A stretch of 64,000 bases of DNA from a virus. Positions within the stretch are counted from its first letter, which is position 1. Every line of letters begins with the position of its first letter. The notes beneath the pieces were generated by a model. The model had not been told where the DNA came from. It saw only the letters and a program-made list of their open reading frames with translations, and did not search any database. Below, piece by piece: positions 8,702 through 16,286 of this stretch. The translations under genes and the position numbers were made by a program. The stretch lies in the IMG/VR virus record IMGVR_UViG_3300017527_000123, positions 16,566-80,565 of that record; one strand, 5' to 3'.

Positions 8702-8740
8702 AAAGCCACTCTACTTCTGAAGAGTGGCTTTTCTTTTTTT
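8702..8740 (+). terminator. Intrinsic terminator, probably bidirectional
   Basis: AAAGCCACTCT (8702-8712) pairs with AGAGTGGCTTT (8721-8731) around an 8-nt loop, followed on the + strand by a T-rich tract to 8740. The stop codon of the small leftward gene lies in its loop. The U-tract is much better on the + strand than on the minus strand. The hairpin shares the GCCACT / AGTGGC core with the hairpin at 8578-8595, so the two could also pair with each other. Confidence 0.6.
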
Positions 8741-8917
8741 ATTCTCAAAAAATAATTTCACTTGTTTGGCAATCAGGTCATCTGGTGCGGCTGTGATCCT
8801 TTTGATGTGAATGTGCATTGCAGTTTCCAAAAAATCTTTCTTGTGGATGTCCTTGATCCCTTCTGCCAAACAGTCAAGCAATTCTTTTATCTGCTCAATC
8901 TTCTCAATTGTTCCCAC
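8711..8917 (-). CDS. Small protein of unknown function
   Basis: A 68-residue helical protein (GTIEKIEQIKELLDCL at the N-terminus, a basic C-terminus). GTG at 8917 is taken as start because GGAG lies 7 nt upstream; in-frame TTG codons at 8923 and 8920 are alternatives. Its last codons form the left half of the terminator hairpin. No family is recognised. It lies between the primase and initiator genes, 78 bp after the primase stop. Confidence 0.6.
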   Translation of the reverse strand: MGTIEKIEQIKELLDCLAEGIKDIHKKDFLETAMHIHIKRITAAPDDLIAKQVKLFFENKKRKATLQK

Positions 8918-8995
8918 CAACAATCTCCGGTGAAAAAAACTATCTATACAAATTATAGATTGATCCGATGATCATACAAATAAACAAGACAAAGA

Positions 8996-9904
8996 TCAAG
9001 AGTCTTTTAGAAAATCTATATACCTTAGTTCCTCACCGTTCAAATTATCGGCATCACCTTTTTTCAACAACACCGCAACTGGAATTATTCCGTGGGAACT
9101 CAGGCGGTTTCCCAAATCTTCTGTTTCCTTTCTGGCATCTGAATCAAGAATGATGATCACCTTCCTGGGATCTTTTTCCAAGATCATGTTGAACTGAGCA
9201 TTGGTGATCTTCTTGCCCATCAACCCAACTGCATTTTCTCCAAGCCGCCACACATCAAGGATGCCTTCAGTGATCAACATTGAATCACCCTGCTTCACTG
9301 AGTCAATGTTGTAGAGAGTTTGCTTTGTGGTGATGATTGAATTTTTCTCAGGGCAATTCACATATTTTGGTTTGCCCTCTTCTCTGATGAGTCTGATTGC
9401 AACATAAGTGACAAGCACACTGTTCAAATAAAAAGGAACAATAATAGACCAAGGAATTTGGGCGGAACTGTGGCTTGGTTTCAGGTCATATTTTTTTATG
9501 GTGGAATCAGGGTTGTGTTTTCTGGATTTCAGAAATTGGATGTGAAGATCAGGCCAGTTGTCAGCCAGGAGGGGAAGTTTGACAAGATGTGTTTTTGGTG
9601 CGGGAGTTTTCCTTTCTCTGTGCAAGAAAGGAACTTGAAATTTTTCTATGATTTCATAAATGACTTGGCGGCTTGGGTTCCCTTCAATTTCTTTTATCAG
9701 AGAATAGAGGGAACCCGAAGCACCACACCGCCAGCAGTTGAAGAACTTCCCTTCAAGATTGATCCCAAAATGGTTTGAAGGGTCATTGCAGAAAAGACAT
9801 TTTGTTCCGATCCAACCCGCTGAAATGTTCTTCCCTTCGGCTTCAAAAGGGATGTCAGAGTCAGTCAAATAGTCTTCAATTGAGAAATTGAGGGTTCTGT
9901 CCAT
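8996..9904 (-). CDS. DNA primase (CHC2-type zinc finger plus Toprim)
   Basis: This 302-residue protein has an N-terminal zinc-binding region with C36-x2-C39 and C57-x2-C60 framing SNHFGINLEGKFFNCWRC, as in DnaG-type primases. The C-terminal half has Toprim features: the LITEGILDVW strand with its catalytic Glu (about residue 205) and VIIILDSDA with the metal-binding Asp pair (about 250). It is about half the length of bacterial DnaG and lacks an obvious helicase-binding domain, like compact phage primases. It would lay RNA primers at the fork with the DnaB-like helicase encoded two genes downstream. Start at ATG 9904 after GAAGGA. A 119-bp gap to the upstream gene shows no convincing gene. 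Confidence 0.88.
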   Translation of the reverse strand: MDRTLNFSIEDYLTDSDIPFEAEGKNISAGWIGTKCLFCNDPSNHFGINLEGKFFNCWRCGASGSLYSLIKEIEGNPSRQVIYEIIEKFQVPFLHRERKTPAPKTHLVKLPLLADNWPDLHIQFLKSRKHNPDSTIKKYDLKPSHSSAQIPWSIIVPFYLNSVLVTYVAIRLIREEGKPKYVNCPEKNSIITTKQTLYNIDSVKQGDSMLITEGILDVWRLGENAVGLMGKKITNAQFNMILEKDPRKVIIILDSDARKETEDLGNRLSSHGIIPVAVLLKKGDADNLNGEELRYIDFLKDS

Positions 9905-10023
9905 AGGATTCCTTCAAAATGTCCTGGGAAACAGCGGAAACGGGTGATCCTGGCGCATATCCTGGCAAGACTATATCAGATGACCTGGGGAAAGCCAAGC
10001 CCTTCAGAACGGCTCCTGCTTGC

Positions 10024-10488
10024 TCACAGGGGAGAGGCAAAAGCCGTTCTATATAGCATCCAATCCAGGGGCTTCCCATTCAGGATGGTGGGAGTTCTGC
10101 CGATCAGGAAAGGGCCAAGGCTGTCAGCGGTTGTGAGTCCATTTTCAATGACTCCTGGCAGGCTCAAATCAAGGATGTTGTTTCCATCCAGTTGAAGCCA
10201 GCAATGAAATTCCAAAGGCGGATTGAAGTGGAATCCATATTCAGATTCCAGGTCAGAACTTTGGATCATGAGGCTTCCAAAACAAATGAAGGCAGAGTTG
10301 GGAAGGAAGCCTGCGGCAATCTTTGCTTTCCTGTCACAGTCAAAGAAACGGTTCAACCCAACCAGCTTGGAAAAGATTCCTCTGATGATTTCTTCCTTCA
10401 GGAAGTCACCCTGGATTTCATAATCTTCATTGCCGGTCAAAACTGGATCATGTTTTTCCCTTGTGGAAAAAGCTGTGGTCACTTTCAT
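10024..10488 (-). CDS. Conserved-looking protein of unknown function
   Basis: This 154-residue protein has a clear ribosome site (GAGAGGG) before the ATG at 10488. The C-terminal half alternates strands and turns: FNPPLEFHCWLQLDGNNILD, then GRTPTILNG. The HxWL..GxxILD pattern recalls cysteine-protease or transglutaminase-like folds in which a His follows a Cys, but I cannot confirm a catalytic triad. It lies between the SF2 helicase gene (18 bp) and the primase gene in one leftward transcript. An overlapping +1 frame continues open past its stop to the primase start. That frame could be a small gene, but it has no ribosome site. Confidence 0.75.
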   Translation of the reverse strand: MKVTTAFSTREKHDPVLTGNEDYEIQGDFLKEEIIRGIFSKLVGLNRFFDCDRKAKIAAGFLPNSAFICFGSLMIQSSDLESEYGFHFNPPLEFHCWLQLDGNNILDLSLPGVIENGLTTADSLGPFLIGRTPTILNGKPLDWMLYRTAFASPL

Positions 10489-10506
10489 TTTGTTGCCCTC
10501 TCTTTT

Positions 10507-11862
10507 TCACAGCCATCCTTGGTCTTGATAAATTTGAAGCCGATGGATGCAATGGCTGGCAAGATAGTGATAGGGATCAAGGAAGTCCACAATGATTGCT
10601 TCCTCTTTGCCTTCGGCCAAACGGAAGGCTCTGCCGATTCCTTGCAACGTGCTGATTTCTGATTTCAACCCTGCGGCATAGACGATGACATCAAGGGTTG
10701 GAATGTCAATGCCTTCCTTCCAGGTTGCCGTTGCAATGACTGTTTTGATTTTCTTCTTGATGAACAGTTGCCGGATCTGCTCCTTGTCTTCGGTTGCATA
10801 CTGAACAAACACCGCTTGCTGTCCTGCGTTCTCAAATAGCTTCAGCAGTTGGTTCCCATGTTCAATCTCTTTGACGATGACAAGACAGGTCTTTCCCTGC
10901 TCGTTGTATCTGGTAATATTTTTCAGGATGATTCTGTTCCTTGTCAGATTCTTCACAACTCCGTTGACATAGATGTCAGAATATTTTCTATAGTTTGCAA
11001 TGGCTGTGTTGTATGGAACTTTTTCAAGTCTCACTTTTGGTTTCACAAGCACCTTCCTTCTCACTCCTTCCTTGATTGAAAATTTGTTGAGAACAGGGCC
11101 AAGCAAGCCTTCAGAAAAAAGAACCTTCTCCTTCTCCTTGTGAAGTGTTGCGGTGAATCCGAACCGTGCGGGTGCTGTGTTGACCTTCAGGAATTTTCCA
11201 TAGGATGATTTGTCAGAGAAACAGTGATGGGCTTCATCAACAATGATCATGTCAAAATAGGTTGAATAGTTCTTGGCAATCCTTGACATGGTTTGAATGG
11301 TTGCACAGACAACTTGACCAGACAAGTCTTTTTCTTTCCCTGTGAACCTTGAGGTCTTGATCCCAAGTTTTTCCATCTCAACTGAAACCTGATTGATGAT
11401 TGCCACACTGTGACAGAGGAACAAAACTTTTTTGGTTGAGCCATATGAATTGATGATGCCCATTGCAATGATTGTTTTGCCTGCTCCTGTGGCGGCTTGA
11501 ATTATTCCTCTGCCTTTGGTGATGGCATTCCTGATGATTGTCTTCTGATAATCTCTCAAGGTGATTTCACCGATGGAATCAACCTTTGGATTCAGGATGG
11601 TCAACTGCTCTGATTCATTCTCAACCGTGATGCCAAAGTTTCGATTGGCAAGGGACTTCTCAACCCTTGGAAGCAGGCCGGTCAAGAACTGGCCTGTCTT
11701 CCGGTTGATGGCATAGGCGGGAACGATCCTCTTCCGCTTGCCCTTGGGACTTGGAAGGATGATTGTTTTTTTGAACTCAAGGAACTTGGCAATGTGTGGG
11801 ATCAGGTCTTTGCTTGCTTGGCAATAGACAGGATTCATGACAGTGATTGTTTTTGTGTTCAT
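10507..11862 (-). CDS. SF2 DNA helicase, UvsW-like
   Basis: The 451-residue helicase has QAATGAGKTIIAMG (motif I), IIVDEAHHCFS (DEAH box), FGFTATLHKE (motif III) and TLQGIGRAFRLAEGKEEAIIVD (motif VI). An N-terminal ~85-residue substrate domain precedes the core. Length and order match UvsW/RadD-like phage helicases, which remodel recombination and replication intermediates. I chose ATG 11862 because AAGGA precedes it by 7 nt. An in-frame ATG at 11877 overlaps the stop of the upstream gene as ATGA and would add five residues. It belongs with the replication genes to its left. Confidence 0.9.
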   Translation of the reverse strand: MNTKTITVMNPVYCQASKDLIPHIAKFLEFKKTIILPSPKGKRKRIVPAYAINRKTGQFLTGLLPRVEKSLANRNFGITVENESEQLTILNPKVDSIGEITLRDYQKTIIRNAITKGRGIIQAATGAGKTIIAMGIINSYGSTKKVLFLCHSVAIINQVSVEMEKLGIKTSRFTGKEKDLSGQVVCATIQTMSRIAKNYSTYFDMIIVDEAHHCFSDKSSYGKFLKVNTAPARFGFTATLHKEKEKVLFSEGLLGPVLNKFSIKEGVRRKVLVKPKVRLEKVPYNTAIANYRKYSDIYVNGVVKNLTRNRIILKNITRYNEQGKTCLVIVKEIEHGNQLLKLFENAGQQAVFVQYATEDKEQIRQLFIKKKIKTVIATATWKEGIDIPTLDVIVYAAGLKSEISTLQGIGRAFRLAEGKEEAIIVDFLDPYHYLASHCIHRLQIYQDQGWL

Positions 11863-11873
11863 TTTGTTTTCCT

Positions 11874-12194
11874 TCATTGGGCGGCGGCTTTCAGATCAGT
11901 CTCAGGGGCTTTCCATTTTTTGATTGGTTCATTGTCTCGAATGGAGTTCTCCTTTGACCATTGCCAGATCCTTCCATAAATTACTTTCGGAGTGATGTGT
12001 CCATCCTTCTTGTAATATTTTTCCTTGAGGATTTCCGCCTGCCTGAAACTTCTGGAATATTTGTCTTGAAATTCTCTGAGCCATCTGCGTTTCATCAACT
12101 CAGGATTATATTTCTTTTTCTCCTTCTCCTCTTTTATTTTGAGAACAGTTTGCTTGGCTTCCGCTTTCAGTTTGTTCAGGTGTTTCATGTCCAT
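11874..12194 (-). CDS. Basic protein of unknown function
   Basis: 106 residues, strongly basic, with a long helix (LNKLKAEAKQTVLKIKEEKE) and a C-terminal part containing PKVIYGRIWQWSKEN. ATG 12194 is the start because GGGAGAG lies 7 nt before it. The frame is open further upstream, but that stretch overlaps a separate small gene in another frame. No family is recognised; the composition suggests nucleic-acid binding. Its stop overlaps the alternative start of the helicase gene (ATGA), so the two are translationally coupled. Confidence 0.7.
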   Translation of the reverse strand: MDMKHLNKLKAEAKQTVLKIKEEKEKKKYNPELMKRRWLREFQDKYSRSFRQAEILKEKYYKKDGHITPKVIYGRIWQWSKENSIRDNEPIKKWKAPETDLKAAAQ

Positions 12195-12231
12195 TGATAC
12201 TCTCCCAGGTTTGGTGTTGCCGGTTGTCTCC

Positions 12232-12378
12232 TTAATTTTCAAGGATGGTTGGAGTTTCCTTCTCTTCATTGATGAACAGGTTGCCAATTGCTTCATCTTG
12301 GCAACCCTTGCAAGCCACATCTGAGCCTTCTGTTCTTCTTGGGCAGGAATCACATTCCGGCCAATCATTTCTTGTCAT
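12232..12378 (-). CDS. 48-residue Cys-pair (zinc-ribbon-like) protein
   Basis: This short frame begins at ATG 12378 after GAAAGGAACC and ends in TAA at 12232. The product starts MTRNDWPECDSCPRR and continues GSDVACKGCQDEAIG: two CxxC pairs (C9-x2-C12 and C23-x2-C26), a minimal zinc-binding module, then an acidic tail. It lies in a different frame from the open stretch upstream of the next gene. The ribosome site, codon use and Cys pairs argue that it is real. The function is unknown; small treble-clef or ribbon proteins are common in phage early regions. Confidence 0.7.
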   Translation of the reverse strand: MTRNDWPECDSCPRRTEGSDVACKGCQDEAIGNLFINEEKETPTILEN

Positions 12379-12401
12379 GGCTGGTTCCTTTCTGAGATTG
12401 A

Positions 12402-12692
12402 TCAGTCAACCTTCCATCCATCATTGATGATTGCTTCAATGGTAGAATAGACAGTTGAGGGAAGGCTTTCAAACTCCTTCATGGTTTTCGGCAACATCAA
12501 GATGTTGGCTTTGTGAACAGTGGTTGGATTGTTTGCATGGATGACACCTTCTTCCATGTCAGGGAATGGCCCTCTCTTCAATGGCAGGAACGGGAAGCAA
12601 GGCCAGAGTTGCGGATTTTTTATCATGCCTACATCATCACGATAGATCATTATTTCTCTTTCTTCTGCTGTCAAATCTTCAGGTTGTTTCAT
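12402..12692 (-). CDS. Small protein of unknown function
   Basis: 96 residues starting at ATG 12692, 6 nt after AAGGAGAA. The first ten codons of the longer open frame lack a ribosome site and overlap the upstream gene's end. The product begins MKQPEDLTAEEREIMIYRDD, has a Pro-rich middle (PCFPFLPLKRGPFPD) and a helical C-terminus. No motif is recognised. It sits in the run of closely spaced small early genes. Confidence 0.75.
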   Translation of the reverse strand: MKQPEDLTAEEREIMIYRDDVGMIKNPQLWPCFPFLPLKRGPFPDMEEGVIHANNPTTVHKANILMLPKTMKEFESLPSTVYSTIEAIINDGWKVD

Positions 12693-12703
12693 TGTGGTTC
12701 TCC

Positions 12704-12892
12704 TTATTCGTTGAGATAACAAACATAAAAAACATCCGAATTGTTTTGAGAGGAATTGCGCCTTGCATATTCCGCTGTTTTTTCCTTTGCTTCTTCTGCG
12801 GAGCCTGTGAAGTGTTCTGTGATTCTGGATTTCTCAAGTGTTGCTTTTCCGGCAATCAGAGTGACTTCAACCACAGTGAGGTTTGCCTTCAT
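12704..12892 (-). CDS. Small alpha/beta protein of unknown function
   Basis: 62 residues, MKANLTVVEVTLIAGKATLE at the start and SDVFYVCYLNE at the end, which reads as strand-helix-strand. The ATG overlaps the stop of the upstream gene (ATGA at 12889-12892), so translation is probably coupled. Nothing further can be inferred. Confidence 0.7.
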   Translation of the reverse strand: MKANLTVVEVTLIAGKATLEKSRITEHFTGSAEEAKEKTAEYARRNSSQNNSDVFYVCYLNE

Positions 12893-13425
12893 GATTCGTT
12901 CTCCTTGTCCAACTCTCTTTGCTTTGCGCCAACTGCTTCAGCTTCTTCCTTCCCTGACACATTCCGCCCATCGTTGAAGCCGAAGGGAAACCTCACCCCA
13001 GGCTTCTTGATGCACCACAAATGATATTGATTGGAAGTGTCAAGCAATCGGGATTCAGCAGGATAGAGTTCAACCGCTTCACACTCCTCACCCACCAACT
13101 CATTCTTGATTCTTTGAAGGTGTCTCCAATCATGAACAGGATGCTTGTCCAGCCGCTTGATTGAAAGATAGATCAGTTCAGGCCAGCCTTCAGGTTTCTC
13201 CGGCTCCCTCTGAACAATGACCTGATAGATGTTGTTGATATAAATTTCATTGTACCTTCTTTGATCTTCGATGATGGAAACAATCCTTGCCCTTGCTCTC
13301 ATCTCACTGATGTCATAATGTTTCATGACCTCTTGAACAAGGGCTTCAAGTTCTTGCGGTGTTTTGTTGGTCATCTCTGCTGGCTGGAACGGCAACCACT
13401 TTTTCACCTTCTTCACTTTCTTCAT
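12889..13425 (-). CDS. Phage protein resembling DUF7694
   Basis: 178 residues with a basic N-terminus (MKKVKKVKKW). Around residues 92-125 is a well-conserved looking block: DWRHLQRIKNELVGEECEAV followed by ELYPAESRLLDTSNQYHLWC. From memory this is the signature of the DUF7694 family, common in phage genomes and without known function; the assignment was not checked by search. The start has a strong ribosome site (AAAGGAG), and both ends overlap neighbours by 4 bp, so it is an integral part of the early operon. Confidence 0.75.
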   Translation of the reverse strand: MKKVKKVKKWLPFQPAEMTNKTPQELEALVQEVMKHYDISEMRARARIVSIIEDQRRYNEIYINNIYQVIVQREPEKPEGWPELIYLSIKRLDKHPVHDWRHLQRIKNELVGEECEAVELYPAESRLLDTSNQYHLWCIKKPGVRFPFGFNDGRNVSGKEEAEAVGAKQRELDKENES

Positions 13426-13700
13426 GGATGGCTCCTTTCTTCAGCCGCAGGATTGCTTTCAGGTTCTCCCCACAACTCCCGAAGGAATCTTGAAGTTGGA
13501 TGTGTCTCTTCAAAGGTCAGGGTTCCCTCTCTCCATCGTTTGTGCCAATAGTCAATTTCCACCTTTGCTCTTTTCAGGGAAGGCACCCAAGACATTTTGG
13601 GATAAAACAGATTCCATCCTTGCTGTGTCTTGCAAGTTTGTCCTGTGCCACTCTTGCTCAAGAAACATCTCTCAATTTTTATTCCCAGATATTCTTTCAT
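13422..13700 (-). CDS. Small protein of unknown function
   Basis: 92 residues from ATG 13700, preceded by AAGGAAGGAA. An in-frame start at 13811 lacks such a site and lies wholly inside the upstream zincin gene. Features: MKEYLGIKIERCFLSKSG, then WHKRWREGTLTFEETHP, rich in aromatic and basic residues. The first 29 bp overlap the end of the zincin gene. Unknown family. Confidence 0.65.
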   Translation of the reverse strand: MKEYLGIKIERCFLSKSGTGQTCKTQQGWNLFYPKMSWVPSLKRAKVEIDYWHKRWREGTLTFEETHPTSRFLRELWGEPESNPAAEERSHP

Positions 13701-14220
13701 GGTTGTTGTTTCCTTCCTTTGTTGAAGTGATCTTTCTGAACCGCTTGCCTGAACTGTCAGGATGTTTTTTGTGATATTGCTTTTTGTTATAGTGATCTTT
13801 TTCTCCATCAATTAGCTTGTAGGCAATCTTGCTGTGTGCAATATAGGCGGCACGTTGAAAGGTTCCATCAACAAGAAGGTTGGCAATCTTGATCACATCC
13901 TTTTTCAATTTGGCGGTCAATGTGGATGTGATCTTTTCCGATCCTTCTTCAATCTTGATATAGATGTGAAGCATTTCATGCAAGATGATTGTGACGGTCT
14001 GAGAGAATGTCCGATCCTTTGCAATTTCAATTTCCATTCCCCTGTGCCAAGCCGTTCCGCCAACACCTTCCGGCATCTTTTTGAATTTCACACTGATTGC
14101 TCTGTTTGGAAACTTCGGTTCCAAGTTGTGATATGACAGAACAGAATCACAGGCATGAAGAATGGCCCTTGCTTCTGGAAGGGAAACCCTTGTTGGCTTC
14201 CCTTTGATTTTGAATCTCAT
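13672..14220 (-). CDS. Zincin-like metalloprotease domain protein (HExxH)
   Basis: 182 residues from ATG 14220 (GAAAGGAATCC upstream). The helix SQTVTIILHEMLHIYIKIEE carries HEMLH at 81-85, the gluzincin/SprT-type zinc-binding and catalytic motif. A third ligand is not obvious; Glu88-Glu89 or a downstream His are candidates. Before it, WHRGMEIEIAKDR forms the edge strand usual in zincins. The basic C-terminus (SSGKRFRK) suggests nucleic-acid contact, as in SprT-like proteases that cut proteins crosslinked to DNA. Host targets and activity are unknown. Confidence 0.75.
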   Translation of the reverse strand: MRFKIKGKPTRVSLPEARAILHACDSVLSYHNLEPKFPNRAISVKFKKMPEGVGGTAWHRGMEIEIAKDRTFSQTVTIILHEMLHIYIKIEEGSEKITSTLTAKLKKDVIKIANLLVDGTFQRAAYIAHSKIAYKLIDGEKDHYNKKQYHKKHPDSSGKRFRKITSTKEGNNNHERISGNKN

Positions 14221-14233
14221 AGTTGGATTCCTT

Positions 14234-14755
14234 TCACCAAGGAAGTTCTGTGATGGGTCTGGAAAGATAGGCGGAGACATAACCTGGATAGACCAGCCGC
14301 TTGAACAATGTCCTTGCGCTTCCTGCTTCCTTCCTGGCTTCCTTCTGGTCTTCATCGTTATAGGTTCCGGCGTTGCTGTGGTGAATGTGTGCAATGTCTT
14401 CACAGGCCAGCAGAACCCTTTCACGGAGTGAACCATAATTGGAAGAAGGGTCTTCACTCTCTGTGTCCCTGTAGACTTCAAGCCAATGATCAATTTCACT
14501 GGAACAGCCTGAACATTTCTTGACATGCTTCATGACAATTTCCTCTGTCATCAACTCAACCCGCTTCTCACCCGTTGCTTTCTCTTCAGCCTGGACACAC
14601 TTCTTGCAGACTGTGTTGTCATAGGGTTGAAGGGCTTCACTGGTTTGCACCAAGCACCGATCAGACACAACGCCACAGTATGATTCTGTTCTTGTGTAGG
14701 TGATCATTCCCTTCATCTCTTTTTCTGTTCCTGGCTTTTGGATGTGTGTTTTCAT
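14234..14755 (-). CDS. Cys-rich protein of unknown function
   Basis: 173 residues with a strong start (GAAAGGAAAG). It has Cys pairs VCKKCVQ (about 50-53) and KKCSGCSSEIDHW (about 80-84) plus single Cys residues near 27 and 34, so one or two zinc sites are likely. The C-terminal third (LFKRLVYPGYVSAYLSRP) is more hydrophobic. No family recognised. It lies 13 bp before the zincin gene. Confidence 0.75.
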   Translation of the reverse strand: MKTHIQKPGTEKEMKGMITYTRTESYCGVVSDRCLVQTSEALQPYDNTVCKKCVQAEEKATGEKRVELMTEEIVMKHVKKCSGCSSEIDHWLEVYRDTESEDPSSNYGSLRERVLLACEDIAHIHHSNAGTYNDEDQKEARKEAGSARTLFKRLVYPGYVSAYLSRPITELPW

Positions 14756-14776
14756 TGTTGCTTTCCTTTCATTTGT

Positions 14777-15058
14777 TTATCCGTTCACTCCGGTCACAGC
14801 ATACATCATCAAGGCGTTGTTCAGTTTGGAAACAGCTTCATGGAAGGTGTTGCCAATCCTTTTGATTCCAGAAGAACGGGTTGCCATGAAGTTTCCATCC
14901 TGAATCTCAGACACAAAGCAGAACAGTTTTCCTGTTTCCTTCATGGTGACTTTCCAAACACCAATGTGATCCTGTTCATAATTGAAAGAGGTTTCCACTT
15001 CTATCCGGTTGAACTCTGCAATCATTGCTTTGATTTCTTCTTCTGTTCTTTTGGACAT
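14777..15058 (-). CDS. Small protein of unknown function
   Basis: 93 residues (MSKRTEEEIKAMIAEFNRIE...), beginning with a helix and followed by strands containing GVWKVTMKETGKLFCFVSEI. Start ATG 15058 follows AGAGGAG. Its composition is that of a small folded alpha/beta protein. No motif. Confidence 0.75.
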   Translation of the reverse strand: MSKRTEEEIKAMIAEFNRIEVETSFNYEQDHIGVWKVTMKETGKLFCFVSEIQDGNFMATRSSGIKRIGNTFHEAVSKLNNALMMYAVTGVNG

Positions 15059-15076
15059 ATCAAAACTCCTCTTTGA

Positions 15077-15271
15077 TTAGAAGTTGCCTTGATACATTTT
15101 CAGAAAACCTTGATAGTCAGCTTCATTCATGTGGTTTTCCAGATAATAGACAATGCCCTCTGTCTTGGTCATCTTCTTCAGCCGCTTGATTGCATCTTCC
15201 TTTGTTGGAATTTCTTCCACAGGGCCGATGGCATCAAATGCCGGAATGAACTCATTGCTGAACCAACTCAT
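15077..15271 (-). CDS. Small protein of unknown function
   Basis: 64 residues from ATG 15271, 6 nt after AGGAGAG; the longer open frame runs back through an RNA hairpin without a ribosome site. It is helical, with KKMTKTEGIVYYLENHMNEA. It follows a 9-bp stem hairpin at 15286-15310 that separates it from the gene at 15334. Confidence 0.65.
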   Translation of the reverse strand: MSWFSNEFIPAFDAIGPVEEIPTKEDAIKRLKKMTKTEGIVYYLENHMNEADYQGFLKMYQGNF

Positions 15272-15285
15272 GTTGTCTCTCCTCT

Positions 15286-15310
15286 GAGGCAGGGTTGCTG
15301 GCCCTGCCTC
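15286..15310 (-). other. Intergenic RNA hairpin
   Basis: GAGGCAGGG (15286-15294) pairs perfectly with CCCTGCCTC (15302-15310) around 7 nt. There is no U-tract. It lies just before the ribosome site of the gene at 15271 and just after the stop of the upstream gene, so an mRNA-processing or stability element is more likely than a terminator. Confidence 0.6.
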
Positions 15311-15333
15311 TGTCATCAAGTGGTTGTGGGTTT

Positions 15334-16242
15334 CTACACAATGTCAATGGCTCTGTTCTTTCGGGTGTTGGAAAGCTGAAGGTCAGGCATGGCTTCGATC
15401 TGGTTGACTGCTTCACTCAATCCCTTTTGCAAGTCAACCTTCAACCGGTCATTGGCCCTGATGTCATCGGCATTGACACCATCCAGATATTTCCGAATGT
15501 CAGAGAGAACAACATCCAATTGCTTCTGGGTATAGAAGCCGCTGAAGAGAGTGTCAACCTTGTCCAGAAAGTTGTTGATGCTCTTGATGGTTCCATTGTT
15601 CACTTTGTCATCTGTGAACTGTGTGGTCAGAGTCTCAACCCGTTTCAGGATTTCATCGGCAATCAAGTTCTTGGTGTCAATCTTGATCTGTTCAACCTCT
15701 TGCTTGAACTTGTCCATCTCTGCTTTCTGGATTCCTGTGGGCAAGCCTCTTGGCGGTGCGTTCAGTCTGATTGTCCACTCAAAACAGAACTTGCTTCTCA
15801 TGGTGTATTCACTTGGATAGTTGGCGGTGATTGCCAACTCAGGGTTGTCACTCTGGAACCTGTTCTTCAGTTGGTTGAAGTTGTTCAGGAACTCTTCAAC
15901 CAAGGCATAATATTCAGCCTTGCATTCATCAAGGAAGGTGTTGGTTTCTTCAACCTTGAACTCAGGGACAAGATAGGTTGCTTCCGCTGGATGCGGGATT
16001 CTCACACCGTTCAAGAAGTTCCTGGCCTTGTCCCTCACCGCTGTCATGTTCTTCAGAAGGGTCTTGTCAGAAATCAGGTCTTGGGTTCCCCAGACATGGT
16101 TCTTGTTGTAGTCATCCTTGATGACCACTGATTCACTCTTGCCAACCGCTGACCACTTCCGAACATTCAGGTTCACAAAGTAGGCAAACTTTTCAGCGTT
16201 GTCAGCGTTGAACTCTTTGTCATTGGCTTTTTGATTCGTCAT
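15334..16242 (-). CDS. Helical protein next to the AAA+ module (DUF3150-like in pattern)
   Basis: 302 residues, mostly helical. The opening FAYFVNLNVRKWSAVGKSES is followed by a central block with LNAPPRGLPTGIQKAEMDKF and a long coiled-coil-prone C-terminus (about 180-290). The N-terminal LNVRKW stretch and the overall layout recall DUF3150 proteins, which phages often encode beside AAA+ ATPases. I am not sure of this. It is 44 bp downstream of the Ycf46-like ATPase gene and shares its direction, so it may be a substrate or partner of that ATPase. Ribosome site AAGGAG. Confidence 0.7.
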   Translation of the reverse strand: MTNQKANDKEFNADNAEKFAYFVNLNVRKWSAVGKSESVVIKDDYNKNHVWGTQDLISDKTLLKNMTAVRDKARNFLNGVRIPHPAEATYLVPEFKVEETNTFLDECKAEYYALVEEFLNNFNQLKNRFQSDNPELAITANYPSEYTMRSKFCFEWTIRLNAPPRGLPTGIQKAEMDKFKQEVEQIKIDTKNLIADEILKRVETLTTQFTDDKVNNGTIKSINNFLDKVDTLFSGFYTQKQLDVVLSDIRKYLDGVNADDIRANDRLKVDLQKGLSEAVNQIEAMPDLQLSNTRKNRAIDIV

Positions 16243-16286
16243 GATTTATTTCTCCTTGAAGATTTGAATTTGGTTTGTTGTGTTCC

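Noticed and set aside
9876-10079. A 67-codon leftward frame bridging the unknown 154-residue gene and the primase gene
   Set aside because: It has no ribosome site and overlaps both neighbours; kept only as a possibility in the note on the upstream gene.
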